64,000 bases of DNA. It comes from CAIUGU01 sp040080215 (GTDB lineage Bacteria; Pseudomonadota; Gammaproteobacteria; Steroidobacterales; Steroidobacteraceae). How positions within the stretch are numbered: position 1 is the first letter of the stretch; each line of letters begins with the position of its first letter. Location: assembly GCA_040080215.1 (NCBI GenBank), contig JBEBIT010000001.1, positions 124,001 to 188,000 of the forward strand, read 5' to 3'. The notes beneath the pieces were generated by a model. It worked only from the letters and a program-made list of their open reading frames with translations, was not told the origin of the DNA and did not search any database. The translations under genes were made by a program, and so were the position numbers. Of the stretch, positions 6,160-14,796 are shown one piece after another.

Positions 6160-8655
6160 TCAGCCTTGTCGCAGCGTTGTCACCGGTGGCGTGCTGACCA
6201 CGGAGCGCGTTGCCAACGTTCCGCTCAAACCGACGAGCAACACACCCCCTGCGAGGCCGTACAGCCAAACGCCGGATGGGAAGTGATACTGGAGGTCGAG
6301 CACCTGCGTGGCAAGCAGGTACCCCGCGACGGTGGCACCCGTGGCCGCAAGGATGCCCGACAGCAAGCCGAGGGCCGAGAACTCTGCCGCGACACCCAGC
6401 AGCACGATCCGTCGGCTGGCGCCCAACGTGCGGAGCATCGCGCTCTCATAGCGGCGCTCATCGCGTGTGGTCTGGATGGCGGCGAGCAGCACCGCAACGC
6501 CCGCGAGCACGGTGAACAGGAATACATACTGCACGGCGAGCGACGCCCGATCCATGACGGAACGCACCTGGTTCAGGATGGCCTCGATGTCGATGGCCGT
6601 GACCTCCGGATACTGCCGCACGAGATCGACGAGCGAACGCTTCTGCTGCGCATCGAGATGCACGCTGGTGATGTAGCTGCCCGCAGAATCGTCGAACGTG
6701 CCGGGCGAGAACACCATGAAGAAGTTCGGCTGGAACGAATCCCACTGCACCTCGCGAATGCTGGTCACCGTGGCCGTCACTGGCTCGCCAGCGACGTCAT
6801 AGGTAACGGTGTCGGCGAGCTTCAGCTCCAGTTCCTCGGCCATCCGGGATTCCACGGACACGCGCGGCCCCCCGCCGTCCCCGTCCTCCCACCACTTACC
6901 CTGCAGCAGCTTGTTGTCGCCCTTCAGGTCCTTCGCCCACGTGAGGTTCGACTCGCCATCGAAGCGGTCTTCGGCCTGCTCGCGATTGCGGAAGCTGAGC
7001 TCCTGTACCGGCGTGCCGTTGATCTGCGTGAGCCGGGCGCGGACCATCGGCACCATGTCGGGCCGCTCGGTGCCGAGGCCCTGGAAGAAGTCGGCGATGC
7101 CCTGCGCTTCGTCCGGCCGGATGTTGATGAGGAAATGGTTGGGCGCGCCTTCCTTCAACGTCGCCTGCCATTCGGACATGAGGTCGTTGCGGACGACGGC
7201 CAGCAGCAGCAACACCATCAGCCCGAGACCGAACGCCATGATCTGGACGATGCTCTCGGAACCGCGACGCGAGATGTTCGCGAGGCCATAGCGCCACGAC
7301 ACGCCCACGCCGCCGCGGAACTTCGACAACGCCTTGACCAGCAGCCATCCCGCGCCGAACAGCACGACGATGGTGGCGACAGCACCGCCCACGACATACG
7401 TCACCAGCTTCACGTCCCGCGCGAGCCACAGCAACATCGCGAAGATGGACCCGCCGGCGAGGCCATACACCACCGAATACTTGAGTGCCGGGGGCTCCGC
7501 GTTCTTGCGCAGCACACGCGCCGGAGGCGTATTGCGCAGCTGGAGCAACGGCGGCAGCGCGAACCCTGTCAGCACGGCAATCGATACGACCAGACCGAGC
7601 CACGCGGAGTCGAACGACGGCGGCGGCAGCTCACCGCGCACGAGGTCCTTGAGCAGCAGGTAGATGCCTTCCTGGGCGATGTACCCCAGGCCCGTGCCGA
7701 CAACGGCGGCAAGGATCGCGAGGAACAGCAGTTCGAACACACTGATTTGCAGCACGAGGTTCTGCGACGCGCCCATGCTCTTCAGCAAGGCGACAGAATC
7801 GAGATGCCGCGTTGCGTAGCGGCGCGCCGCCATCGCGACAGCCACGGCCGCGAGTAGCACGCTGACCAGCGATGCGAGATTGAGGAAACGACCGGCGCGG
7901 TCAATGGCAGAGCGGATCTGCGGGCTGGCTTCGTTGATGTCGACGAGCCGTTCGGCGGGCTGCTTGATGGCTTCGAGCGCGGCTTTGGCAGCAGCCACGT
8001 TGTTCGGATCGCCGGCAAACAGGATGACGAAATTGACGCGGCTGCCCGGCTGCACGAGCGACGTCGCAGGCAGGTCTTCGAGGTTGAGAATGACCGACGG
8101 CGCGAGGTCGATGAACTGCGAGCCCTGGTCCGGCCGGTAGTCGAGCACCTGCGTGACCTTGAGCGGCAAGCCACCGATGGTGAGGTCCGTGCCGATACCC
8201 GCGCCGAGGCGTGCGAGCAGGCGCGATTCCACCCACACTTCCCCGCGCGCAGGGACCTGGTCCGTTTCTCTGGCCGTACCGAAGGGCTCGTCGGCGATCT
8301 TCATCTTGCCGCGCAGCGGATACGCCGCGGACACCGCCCGGATGGTCGACAAGGCATTCGCGTCGCCGTGGAAGATCACGCTGGGCAGGGACTGGATCTC
8401 TGCGGTACGCAGGCCATTTTCCTTGCCGATCTCGAAGTAGCGCGGATCGATGGGACGACCCGAGCGCAGGCGCAGGTCCGCGGCCAGCACTTCGCCGGCC
8501 TGCTGATTGACCGTGGCGCTGACACGGCTCGTGAAGAACCCGACGGCCGTCAGTGACGTGACGGCCACCAGCAACGCGAACGCCATGACTGCGAGCTCTC
8601 CGGACTTCCAGTCCCGGATCAGCGTCATGAAGGCGAAGCGCAGTGCTTTGGTCAT
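6160..8655 (-). CDS. ybbP: ABC exporter permease, YbbP/FtsX-like
   Basis: The 831-residue membrane protein is the permease of an ABC exporter encoded with the ATPase just upstream; their genes overlap by ATGA (8655-8652), which suggests translational coupling. An N-terminal transmembrane segment (about 20-42) is followed by a large periplasmic region, a central FtsX-type membrane domain (about 255-470) and a C-terminal FtsX domain (about 705-825). Size and partner resemble E. coli YbbP (about 800 residues) and the LolC/E and MacB class. The substrate is unknown; lipids or envelope-linked molecules are usual guesses, and proximity to tesA matches the E. coli order. It begins MTKALRF, without a cleavable signal. 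Confidence 0.9.
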   Translation of the reverse strand: MTKALRFAFMTLIRDWKSGELAVMAFALLVAVTSLTAVGFFTSRVSATVNQQAGEVLAADLRLRSGRPIDPRYFEIGKENGLRTAEIQSLPSVIFHGDANALSTIRAVSAAYPLRGKMKIADEPFGTARETDQVPARGEVWVESRLLARLGAGIGTDLTIGGLPLKVTQVLDYRPDQGSQFIDLAPSVILNLEDLPATSLVQPGSRVNFVILFAGDPNNVAAAKAALEAIKQPAERLVDINEASPQIRSAIDRAGRFLNLASLVSVLLAAVAVAMAARRYATRHLDSVALLKSMGASQNLVLQISVFELLFLAILAAVVGTGLGYIAQEGIYLLLKDLVRGELPPPSFDSAWLGLVVSIAVLTGFALPPLLQLRNTPPARVLRKNAEPPALKYSVVYGLAGGSIFAMLLWLARDVKLVTYVVGGAVATIVVLFGAGWLLVKALSKFRGGVGVSWRYGLANISRRGSESIVQIMAFGLGLMVLLLLAVVRNDLMSEWQATLKEGAPNHFLINIRPDEAQGIADFFQGLGTERPDMVPMVRARLTQINGTPVQELSFRNREQAEDRFDGESNLTWAKDLKGDNKLLQGKWWEDGDGGGPRVSVESRMAEELELKLADTVTYDVAGEPVTATVTSIREVQWDSFQPNFFMVFSPGTFDDSAGSYITSVHLDAQQKRSLVDLVRQYPEVTAIDIEAILNQVRSVMDRASLAVQYVFLFTVLAGVAVLLAAIQTTRDERRYESAMLRTLGASRRIVLLGVAAEFSALGLLSGILAATGATVAGYLLATQVLDLQYHFPSGVWLYGLAGGVLLVGLSGTLATRSVVSTPPVTTLRQG

Positions 8656-9362
8656 ACCACCCGACCTGCATCCAGCCGGATGATGCGGCCACAGCGCCCG
8701 GCAATGGCCTGGTCGTGGGTGACGAGGACCAGCGTGGTCTGGCTGCCGCGGTTGAGTTCAAAGAGCAACTCGATGATCTTCGCACCGGTAGCGGCATCGA
8801 GGTTGCCGGTGGGCTCGTCGGCAAACAGCACGGCCGGGTGGGTAACGAAGGCGCGGGCAATGGCAACGCGCTGCTGCTCGCCCCCGGAGAGCTGCCGGGG
8901 ATAGTGGCCCGACCGGGGACCGAGCCCCACCCTGCCGAGCACTTCGAGAGCGAGCGCTTTGGCGTTGGCGGTGCCGGCGAGCTCAAGCGGCAACATCACG
9001 TTTTCGAGCGCCGTGAGCGAGGGCAACAGGTGGAAGCTTTGGAACACGAACCCGACGTGCCTGGCGCGTACGGCAGCCCGACCGTCCTCATCGAGGGTCG
9101 TGAGGTCCGACCCGCTGAGCCAGGTGTGGCCTGAGGTGGGCTCGTCCAGGCCGGCCAGCAAGGCCAGCAAAGTGGACTTGCCCGCGCCGGAGGCCCCGAT
9201 GATCGCGACGGTTTCGCCGGCGGCGACCTCGAAACTTACCCCGTCGAGAATGGTCAGCGTTCCATCAGGGCTGCTAACCTGCTTGCTTAAGGCTTCGGTC
9301 TTGAGGACGATGGCTCTGGCGGTTGCGGCTGTCACGGAAACCCTGTTCGCAGATGCATTCAT
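8652..9362 (-). CDS. ybbA: ABC exporter ATP-binding protein, YbbA-like
   Basis: This 236-residue ATPase powers the adjacent permease. It shows Walker A GASGAGKST, a Q-loop FVFQSFHLLP, the signature LSGGEQQR, Walker B VLFADEPTGNLD and the switch histidine in LVTHD, all typical of the LolD/MacB/YbbA class. I start at the ATG at 9362; upstream residues would run through the divergent tesA gene. The start codon shares two bases with the tesA ATG on the other strand, so the promoter must lie inside tesA or the real start is slightly downstream (a GTG seven codons in is possible). Confidence 0.92.
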   Translation of the reverse strand: MNASANRVSVTAATARAIVLKTEALSKQVSSPDGTLTILDGVSFEVAAGETVAIIGASGAGKSTLLALLAGLDEPTSGHTWLSGSDLTTLDEDGRAAVRARHVGFVFQSFHLLPSLTALENVMLPLELAGTANAKALALEVLGRVGLGPRSGHYPRQLSGGEQQRVAIARAFVTHPAVLFADEPTGNLDAATGAKIIELLFELNRGSQTTLVLVTHDQAIAGRCGRIIRLDAGRVV

Positions 9363-10062
9363 GATTGATTCAAAAATCAGACGCTGTGCCTGGGTGCTGG
9401 TTGCGCTACTGGCCACGGGCGCCCAAGCGGCGGCCCCTGTTCCCGCAAGCCCGGCCGCGCCCACGATCCTGGTGTTCGGGGACAGCCTGAGCGCCGGTTA
9501 CGGGATCAACGTGACCAAGGGCTGGGTGGCCCTGCTTGCCAAGCGACTTGAAGCGCAAGGGTACGGTTACCGCGTGGTCAATGCCAGCGTCAGCGGCGAA
9601 ACCACCGGCGGCGGCCGCACCCGGTTGCCCCGGGCGCTCGACCTCCACAAACCGGATATCGCGATCCTGGAGCTCGGTTCCAATGATGGCCTCCGCGGGC
9701 TGCCCCTGGAGCAGATGCGCGGCAACCTGGAAGCCATGATCCAGTTGGCCAAAGGACGTGGCGCCCGCGTACTCGTCGCAGGCATGCAAATGCCGCCCAA
9801 CTACGGGGCTACCTACACGACGGGCTTCCGCAATTCCTTCAGCGAACTTGCCAAACGCCATCAGGTCTCCCTGGTCCCGTTCTTCATGGAAGGCATCGCC
9901 CTGAAGGAGGAACTGATGCAGGCTGATGACCTGCATCCCAACGAGGCGGGCCAGCCCTTGCTGCTCGACAATGTATGGCCTTTCCTCGAGCCGCTGCTGA
10001 AAAGAAATGTCAATGCGCAACGCGGTGCGCAGGCCTCGGGAAGCGTCCCGGCCGCGCGATGA
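9361..10062 (+). CDS. tesA: Periplasmic SGNH esterase / lysophospholipase / thioesterase
   Basis: The 233-residue product is a GDSL-type hydrolase like E. coli TesA (thioesterase I, protease I, lysophospholipase L1), which hydrolyses acyl-CoA and acyl-ester substrates in the periplasm. A signal peptide (hydrophobic 11-22, AQA cleavage) precedes the catalytic blocks: GDSLSAGYG with S42, a glycine in SVSGETTGGG, GSNDG with N108, and DDLHPN with D189/D190 and H192. The start at 9361 fits the signal peptide well. The gene is divergent from ybbA, as in E. coli, and fadD follows 71 bp downstream on the same strand. Confidence 0.93.
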   Translation: MIDSKIRRCAWVLVALLATGAQAAAPVPASPAAPTILVFGDSLSAGYGINVTKGWVALLAKRLEAQGYGYRVVNASVSGETTGGGRTRLPRALDLHKPDIAILELGSNDGLRGLPLEQMRGNLEAMIQLAKGRGARVLVAGMQMPPNYGATYTTGFRNSFSELAKRHQVSLVPFFMEGIALKEELMQADDLHPNEAGQPLLLDNVWPFLEPLLKRNVNAQRGAQASGSVPAAR

Positions 10063-10133
10063 AAGGGCCGATGAAAAGCACGCCGCAAAGAGGTCAAATA
10101 GCCTCGTCAGAACAAGAAGAGGCAGGGGGGGGA

Positions 10134-11822
10134 ATGACGGTGGAGAGAGTCTGGCTCAAGAATTATCCCTCCGGGGTGCCTACCGACATCAACCCGGACG
10201 AATACCCGTCGCTGGTCGCCATGTTTGCGGAAAGCTGCGAGCGCTTCGCGGGCTCGCCGGCCTACAGCAACATGGGCCGCACGATTACCTATGCGGACCT
10301 CGACCGGCTCTCGCTCGATTTCGCAAGCTGGCTACAGCAGGTGGCGGGCCTGCGCAAGGGCGACCGGATCGCGCTGATGATGCCGAACCTGCTGCAGTAC
10401 CCGATCGCGGTTTTCGGGGCGCTGCGGGCGGGTCTCGCCATCGTCAACACCAATCCCCTGTACACGCATCGCGAGCTGGCGCACCAGCTCAACGACTCCG
10501 GTGCCACGGCCATTGTCATTCTCGAGAACTTCGCGCACGTGCTCGCGGAAGTGATGCACGAGACGCCCATCAAGACGGTGATCATTGCGAGCGTCGGCGA
10601 CCAACTCGCGTTCCCGAAGTCGATCGTGGCCAACCTCGTCGTGCGTCACGTGCGCAAGCAGGTTCCACCCTGGAACATCCCAGGCGCAATCCGCTTCAAC
10701 CGTGTGCTGAACGAAGGCAAGTTCCAGACGTTGATGCCGGTTGCCGTCAGTCACGCGGACACCGCTTTCCTGCAATACACGGGAGGAACCACCGGCGTTG
10801 CGAAGGGAGCAGTGCTCACCCATCGCAACATGGTTTCGAACCTGCTGCAGGCGTGCGCGTGGCTCGGTACGAAGATTTCGATCGGCGGCGGAGACATCGC
10901 GATTGCCTCGCTGCCGCTGTACCACATCTTTTCACTGACGGCGAACTGCCTCGCGTTCATGCGGCTCGGCGCGTGCAATGTACTGATCACGAATCCGCGG
11001 GATTTCCCGGGATTCGTGGAGGAATTGGGGCGGCATCGCTTCACGTTCTTCAGCGGCGTCAACACGCTCTTCAACGCTTTGATGCACACGCCAGGCTTTG
11101 CGGAGCTCGACTTCAAGAGCCTCAAGATCACGCTGGGGGGCGGCATGGCGGTGCAGGAGGCTGTCGCAACCCAGTGGAAGAAGGTGACGGGCAACGTGCT
11201 CACGCAAGCTTGGGGACTGACGGAGACGTCTCCCGCCGCGTGCATCAACCCCTTTGAACTCGAGGAATTCAACGGCTCGATCGGGTTGCCGATTTCCTCG
11301 ACCGAGGTCTCCATCAGGAACGAAGCCGGCGACGACCTCGGCTTGAATGCGAGTGGCGAGATCTGCGTTCGCGGCCCGCAGGTGATGGCGGGTTACTGGA
11401 ACCGTCCTGACGAGACGGCCAAGGTGATGCTGCCGGGTGGCTGGTTCCGGACGGGCGATCTCGGCTACATGAACGACGCGGGCTTCGTGTTCATCCAGGA
11501 CCGCAAGAAGGACATGATCAACGTGTCCGGCTTCAATGTGTATCCGAATGAAGTCGAGGACGTGATCGCCAAGCATCCCGGCGTGCGGGAAGTGGCCGCC
11601 GTTTCACAGCCGGACGAAAGATCAGGCGAAGTGGTGGCCGTGTTCATCGTCGCCAAGGATCCCGTGCTCACGGCCGAGGACATCGTGGCGTTCTGCCATG
11701 GGGAACTGACGGGCTACAAGATCCCGAAGCACGTCTATTTCCGCAAGGAACTGCCAAAGACGAACGTCGGCAAGATCATGCGTCGGACCTTGCGCGACGA
11801 AGTGGCCGGCGCCGGCAACTAA
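10134..11822 (+). CDS. fadD: Long-chain acyl-CoA synthetase
   Basis: The enzyme activates fatty acids to acyl-CoA through an acyl-AMP intermediate, feeding beta-oxidation or phospholipid synthesis at the inner membrane. From the ATG at 10134 (preceded by an unusual G-run ribosome-binding site) it has 562 residues, the normal FadD length. The AMP-binding motif YTGGTTGVAKGAVLTH, the WGLTETSP block, GWFRTGDLGY and the C-terminal PKTNVGKIMRR lysine region are all present. It sits downstream of tesA, so an acyl thioesterase and an acyl-CoA ligase are neighbours. Its stop lies only three bases from that of the convergent hemE, leaving no room for a terminator. Confidence 0.95.
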   Translation: MTVERVWLKNYPSGVPTDINPDEYPSLVAMFAESCERFAGSPAYSNMGRTITYADLDRLSLDFASWLQQVAGLRKGDRIALMMPNLLQYPIAVFGALRAGLAIVNTNPLYTHRELAHQLNDSGATAIVILENFAHVLAEVMHETPIKTVIIASVGDQLAFPKSIVANLVVRHVRKQVPPWNIPGAIRFNRVLNEGKFQTLMPVAVSHADTAFLQYTGGTTGVAKGAVLTHRNMVSNLLQACAWLGTKISIGGGDIAIASLPLYHIFSLTANCLAFMRLGACNVLITNPRDFPGFVEELGRHRFTFFSGVNTLFNALMHTPGFAELDFKSLKITLGGGMAVQEAVATQWKKVTGNVLTQAWGLTETSPAACINPFELEEFNGSIGLPISSTEVSIRNEAGDDLGLNASGEICVRGPQVMAGYWNRPDETAKVMLPGGWFRTGDLGYMNDAGFVFIQDRKKDMINVSGFNVYPNEVEDVIAKHPGVREVAAVSQPDERSGEVVAVFIVAKDPVLTAEDIVAFCHGELTGYKIPKHVYFRKELPKTNVGKIMRRTLRDEVAGAGN

Positions 11823-11825
11823 CGC

Positions 11826-12893
11826 CTAGACGTGATAGGCCGGGCTCAGCTCGTGTACCGCCGCGATCATCGCACCGGCGTGTTCCGGGTTCACGTCGGG
11901 ATGGATACCGTGACCGAGGTTGAATACGTGCCCGGGGCCGTTGCCATAGCTCGCGAGCACCCGCCCGACCTCTGAGCGGATCGTTTCGGGGGACGCATAC
12001 AGCACGGAAGGATCGAGGTTTCCCTGCAGAGCCTTGGCATCGCCGACCAGATTGCGCGCTTCTGCCAGATCCGTCGTCCAGTCCACGCCCAACGCATCGC
12101 AGTCCGTTGCGGCGAGATCGACAAGACGCGCGCCTGCACCCTTGGTGAACAGCACGACCGGAATGCGGTGACCGTCGTGTTCGCGCTTCAGCCCTTCGAT
12201 GATGCGAACCATGTAGGCGAGTGAGAACTCACGATACTTCTGCGGTGCCAGGATGCCGCCCCAGGTATCAAAGATCATGACGGCCTGAGCACCGGCTTCA
12301 ATCTGCGCGTTGAGGTACAGGCGGGTCGCCTCCGCCAGTACACCGAGCACGTGGTGCAGCGTGGCCGGCTCTTCATACATCATCGCCTTGATGACATCGA
12401 ACTGCTTGCTGCTGCCGCCCTCGACAACGTAGGTCGCTACGGTCCAGGGGCTGCCGGCAAAGCCGATCAGCGGCACCTTTCCGCCAAGCTCGCGCCGGAT
12501 CAGGCTCACTGCATCCACAACGTAGCGCAGATCCGTTGCCGGATCCGGTACACCGAGCGCCTTGGCATCCGCGGCTGACCGCACGGGCTTGCGGATTCGC
12601 GGACCCTCGCCCGTCTCGAACTCAAGACCGAGGCCCATGGCGTGCGGGATGGTAAGGATGTCGGAGAACAGGATGGCGGCATCGAGCGGATAGCGACGCA
12701 GGGGTTGCAACGTCACTTCACAAGCAAGGTCGGGCGTCATGCAAAGTTTCAGGAAGCTGCCAGCCTCGGCACGCGTTGCGCGGTATTCGGGAAGATAGCG
12801 GCCCGCCTGGCGCATCATCCAGACGGGCGTGCGATCGACGGGCTGCCGCAGCAGTGCACGCAGGAAAACATCGTTCTTGAGTTCGGTCGGCAT
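11826..12893 (-). CDS. hemE: Uroporphyrinogen decarboxylase
   Basis: HemE converts uroporphyrinogen III to coproporphyrinogen III, a committed step toward haem, in the cytoplasm. The 355-residue product starts MPTELKNDVFLRALLR and carries the substrate-binding PVWMMRQAGRYLPEYR signature near the N-terminus, plus IGFAGSPWTVATYVVEGG in the middle. The ATG at 12893 follows the pyrF stop by seven bases with a CAGGA ribosome-binding site overlapping the pyrF end, so it is the last gene of the pilM-hemE run. Length and motifs are standard. Confidence 0.96.
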   Translation of the reverse strand: MPTELKNDVFLRALLRQPVDRTPVWMMRQAGRYLPEYRATRAEAGSFLKLCMTPDLACEVTLQPLRRYPLDAAILFSDILTIPHAMGLGLEFETGEGPRIRKPVRSAADAKALGVPDPATDLRYVVDAVSLIRRELGGKVPLIGFAGSPWTVATYVVEGGSSKQFDVIKAMMYEEPATLHHVLGVLAEATRLYLNAQIEAGAQAVMIFDTWGGILAPQKYREFSLAYMVRIIEGLKREHDGHRIPVVLFTKGAGARLVDLAATDCDALGVDWTTDLAEARNLVGDAKALQGNLDPSVLYASPETIRSEVGRVLASYGNGPGHVFNLGHGIHPDVNPEHAGAMIAAVHELSPAYHV

Positions 12894-12900
12894 ATCCTGA

Positions 12901-13617
12901 TCAGCCTGCAAAGACGCCGGCGATCGTGGCCTGGATTGCTTCTGCAGCGGCCTTGGGATCGGCTGCATCGCGAATCGGGCGCCCGACTACGATGTAGTCT
13001 GCACCGCTCCTGAAGGCCTGCTCGACGCTGACCACGCGCTTCTGGTCGTCGCTCGGTCGGTTCTCGACCGGGCGTATTCCCGGGGTAATGATGAGCAGCC
13101 GTTGGTCGATGTATTGCCTGAGCTTTTCCGCCTCGAGACCCGAAGAAATAACGCCATCGCAACCGGCTTCCAGCGCCCGACGTGCGCGCGAGAGCACCAG
13201 TTCTTCGACGTCACATTTGAAGCCGAGATCGTCGAGGTCGCCGCGGTCCAGGCTCGTGAGCACCGTCACGGCGAGGATCTTGACGTCGCCCTTGACCTCG
13301 GCGGCCGCCTGCATGATCGACTGGTTGCCATGCACGGTGGCGAAGGTGACGCCGCGATTGCGCAGGCGCTTGACAGCGGACGCCACGGTGGCCGGTACGT
13401 CGAAGAACTTCAGGTCGACGAAGATCTTCTTGTTCTGGCTGACCATCCAGTCGAGCAGCTCGAAGTACCCGCCAGCCATGAAGAGTTCGAGACCGAGCTT
13501 GTAGAACTGGACGGAGTCGCCCAGGTCGGTCACGAGTCGCCGTGCGCTGTCCGTGTCGGGAACGTCCATTGCAAAGATCAGACGGTCGCGTACCGGGATG
13601 TTCTTAGGTGAAGTCAT
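12901..13617 (-). CDS. pyrF: Orotidine 5'-phosphate decarboxylase
   Basis: This enzyme decarboxylates OMP to UMP, the last step of de novo pyrimidine synthesis. The 238-residue TIM-barrel protein has the catalytic array D68-x-K70-x-x-D73 in FVDLKFFDVPATV and the C-terminal phosphate-binding ITPGIRP and YIVVGRPI segments. Its ATG overlaps the dgt stop by ATGA (13617-13614), pointing to translational coupling, and hemE begins seven bases after its end. Confidence 0.96.
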   Translation of the reverse strand: MTSPKNIPVRDRLIFAMDVPDTDSARRLVTDLGDSVQFYKLGLELFMAGGYFELLDWMVSQNKKIFVDLKFFDVPATVASAVKRLRNRGVTFATVHGNQSIMQAAAEVKGDVKILAVTVLTSLDRGDLDDLGFKCDVEELVLSRARRALEAGCDGVISSGLEAEKLRQYIDQRLLIITPGIRPVENRPSDDQKRVVSVEQAFRSGADYIVVGRPIRDAADPKAAAEAIQATIAGVFAG

Positions 13618-14777
13618 GTGCGTTCGCTGGGATCAAAGAGTCGGTCGTATTCGAGGATTGCAAATCGGTCCGTCATGCCGGCGATATAGTCTGCCACGGC
13701 GCGCGCCCGGCCTGCATCGCCTTCGTCGCCTTGCAGCTTCTGGGCGTGGTCCCAGTGTTCAGGCGGCATGAGCTCCGGCTTTCCCATGAACGCGGCGAAA
13801 AGCGCCTCAACGACCTTGTTCGCCTTGGTGGTCATGCGCAGCACGCGGTAGTGACGATAGAGGTTCTTGCGCAGGAACTGCTTGAGCTCAAGGTGATCGT
13901 CGGCAACCGCGCTGCCGAATCCAACCAGCATCGCGGGCAACTTGCGTACGGCGTCGATGTCAGCGGGTGCAGCCTTGGCAATGGCTGCGGAGGTGGTATC
14001 GATCAGATCGGTTACGACCTCATTGATCATCCGCCGTACGACTTCATGGATCAGTCGTCTGCCCGCGAGGCCAGGGTAGCGCTTGAGCACGGCGCCGTAG
14101 TGCCGCCGGAAGATCGTGACTTCTGCGAGCTCATCAAGGGAGAGCAGACCAGCGCGCAGGCCGTCGTCAAGGTCGTGGTTGTTGTACGCGATCTCGTCGG
14201 CCACGTTCGCAATCTGGGCTTCGAGTGAGGGTTGCTCGCGATTGATGAAACGCAGTCCGAGCTCGCCGAGCTTCGCGGCATTCTTGAGTGAGCAATGCTT
14301 CAGGATGCCTTCGCGCACCTCGAACGTCAGGTTCAAGCCCGGGAACTCGGCATAGCGTTCCTCGAGCTCTTCCACCACTCGAAGGGATTGCAGGTTGTGC
14401 TCGAAGCCACCGTAGTCGCGCATGCAGTCATTGAGCGCGTCCTGGCCCGCATGGCCAAACGGAGTGTGTCCCAGGTCATGCGCGAGACAGATCGCTTCCG
14501 TAAGGGTTTCATTGAGGCGCATGGCGCGGGCAATCGTCCGCGCAATCTGGGCGACCTCGACGGAGTGCGTCAGTCGGGTGCGGTAGAGATCGCCTTCGTG
14601 ATTGACGAACACCTGGGTTTTGTAGACGAGGCGCCGGAACGCCGTGGAATGCACGATGCGGTCGCGATCCCGCTGGTACTCGCTGCGATACCCGGGAGAC
14701 GGCTCCGGGTAGTGGCGCCCCCGGGTGCGGTCGTCATGGGCGGCATAGGCCGCAAGCGGGGCGGTCGCCTGGTTCAT
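13614..14777 (-). CDS. dgt: Deoxyguanosinetriphosphate triphosphohydrolase-like HD protein
   Basis: The product is an HD-domain dNTPase that cleaves dNTPs to nucleosides and triphosphate and helps set dNTP pools. The ATG at 14777 gives 387 residues; a GTG at 14795, directly after the aroB stop, is an alternative. The HD motifs are clear: FRRLVYKTQVF, RTRLTHSVEVAQIAR, LAHDLGHTPFGHAGQDAL and NVADEIAYNNHDLDDGL. The length is closer to the shorter dGTPase-like type 2 family than to E. coli Dgt (about 505 residues). It lies between aroB and pyrF in a tightly packed operon and overlaps pyrF by four bases. Confidence 0.92.
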   Translation of the reverse strand: MNQATAPLAAYAAHDDRTRGRHYPEPSPGYRSEYQRDRDRIVHSTAFRRLVYKTQVFVNHEGDLYRTRLTHSVEVAQIARTIARAMRLNETLTEAICLAHDLGHTPFGHAGQDALNDCMRDYGGFEHNLQSLRVVEELEERYAEFPGLNLTFEVREGILKHCSLKNAAKLGELGLRFINREQPSLEAQIANVADEIAYNNHDLDDGLRAGLLSLDELAEVTIFRRHYGAVLKRYPGLAGRRLIHEVVRRMINEVVTDLIDTTSAAIAKAAPADIDAVRKLPAMLVGFGSAVADDHLELKQFLRKNLYRHYRVLRMTTKANKVVEALFAAFMGKPELMPPEHWDHAQKLQGDEGDAGRARAVADYIAGMTDRFAILEYDRLFDPSERT

Positions 14778-14796
14778 TGCGCTGCAGGTTGGCACA

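Noticed and set aside
6160..7857. Long plus-strand open frame of about 560 codons opposite the ABC permease gene
   Set aside because: It is rich in Arg, Gln and His and has no recognisable domains; it is the antisense shadow of a high-GC coding sequence whose own protein is clearly a real permease.
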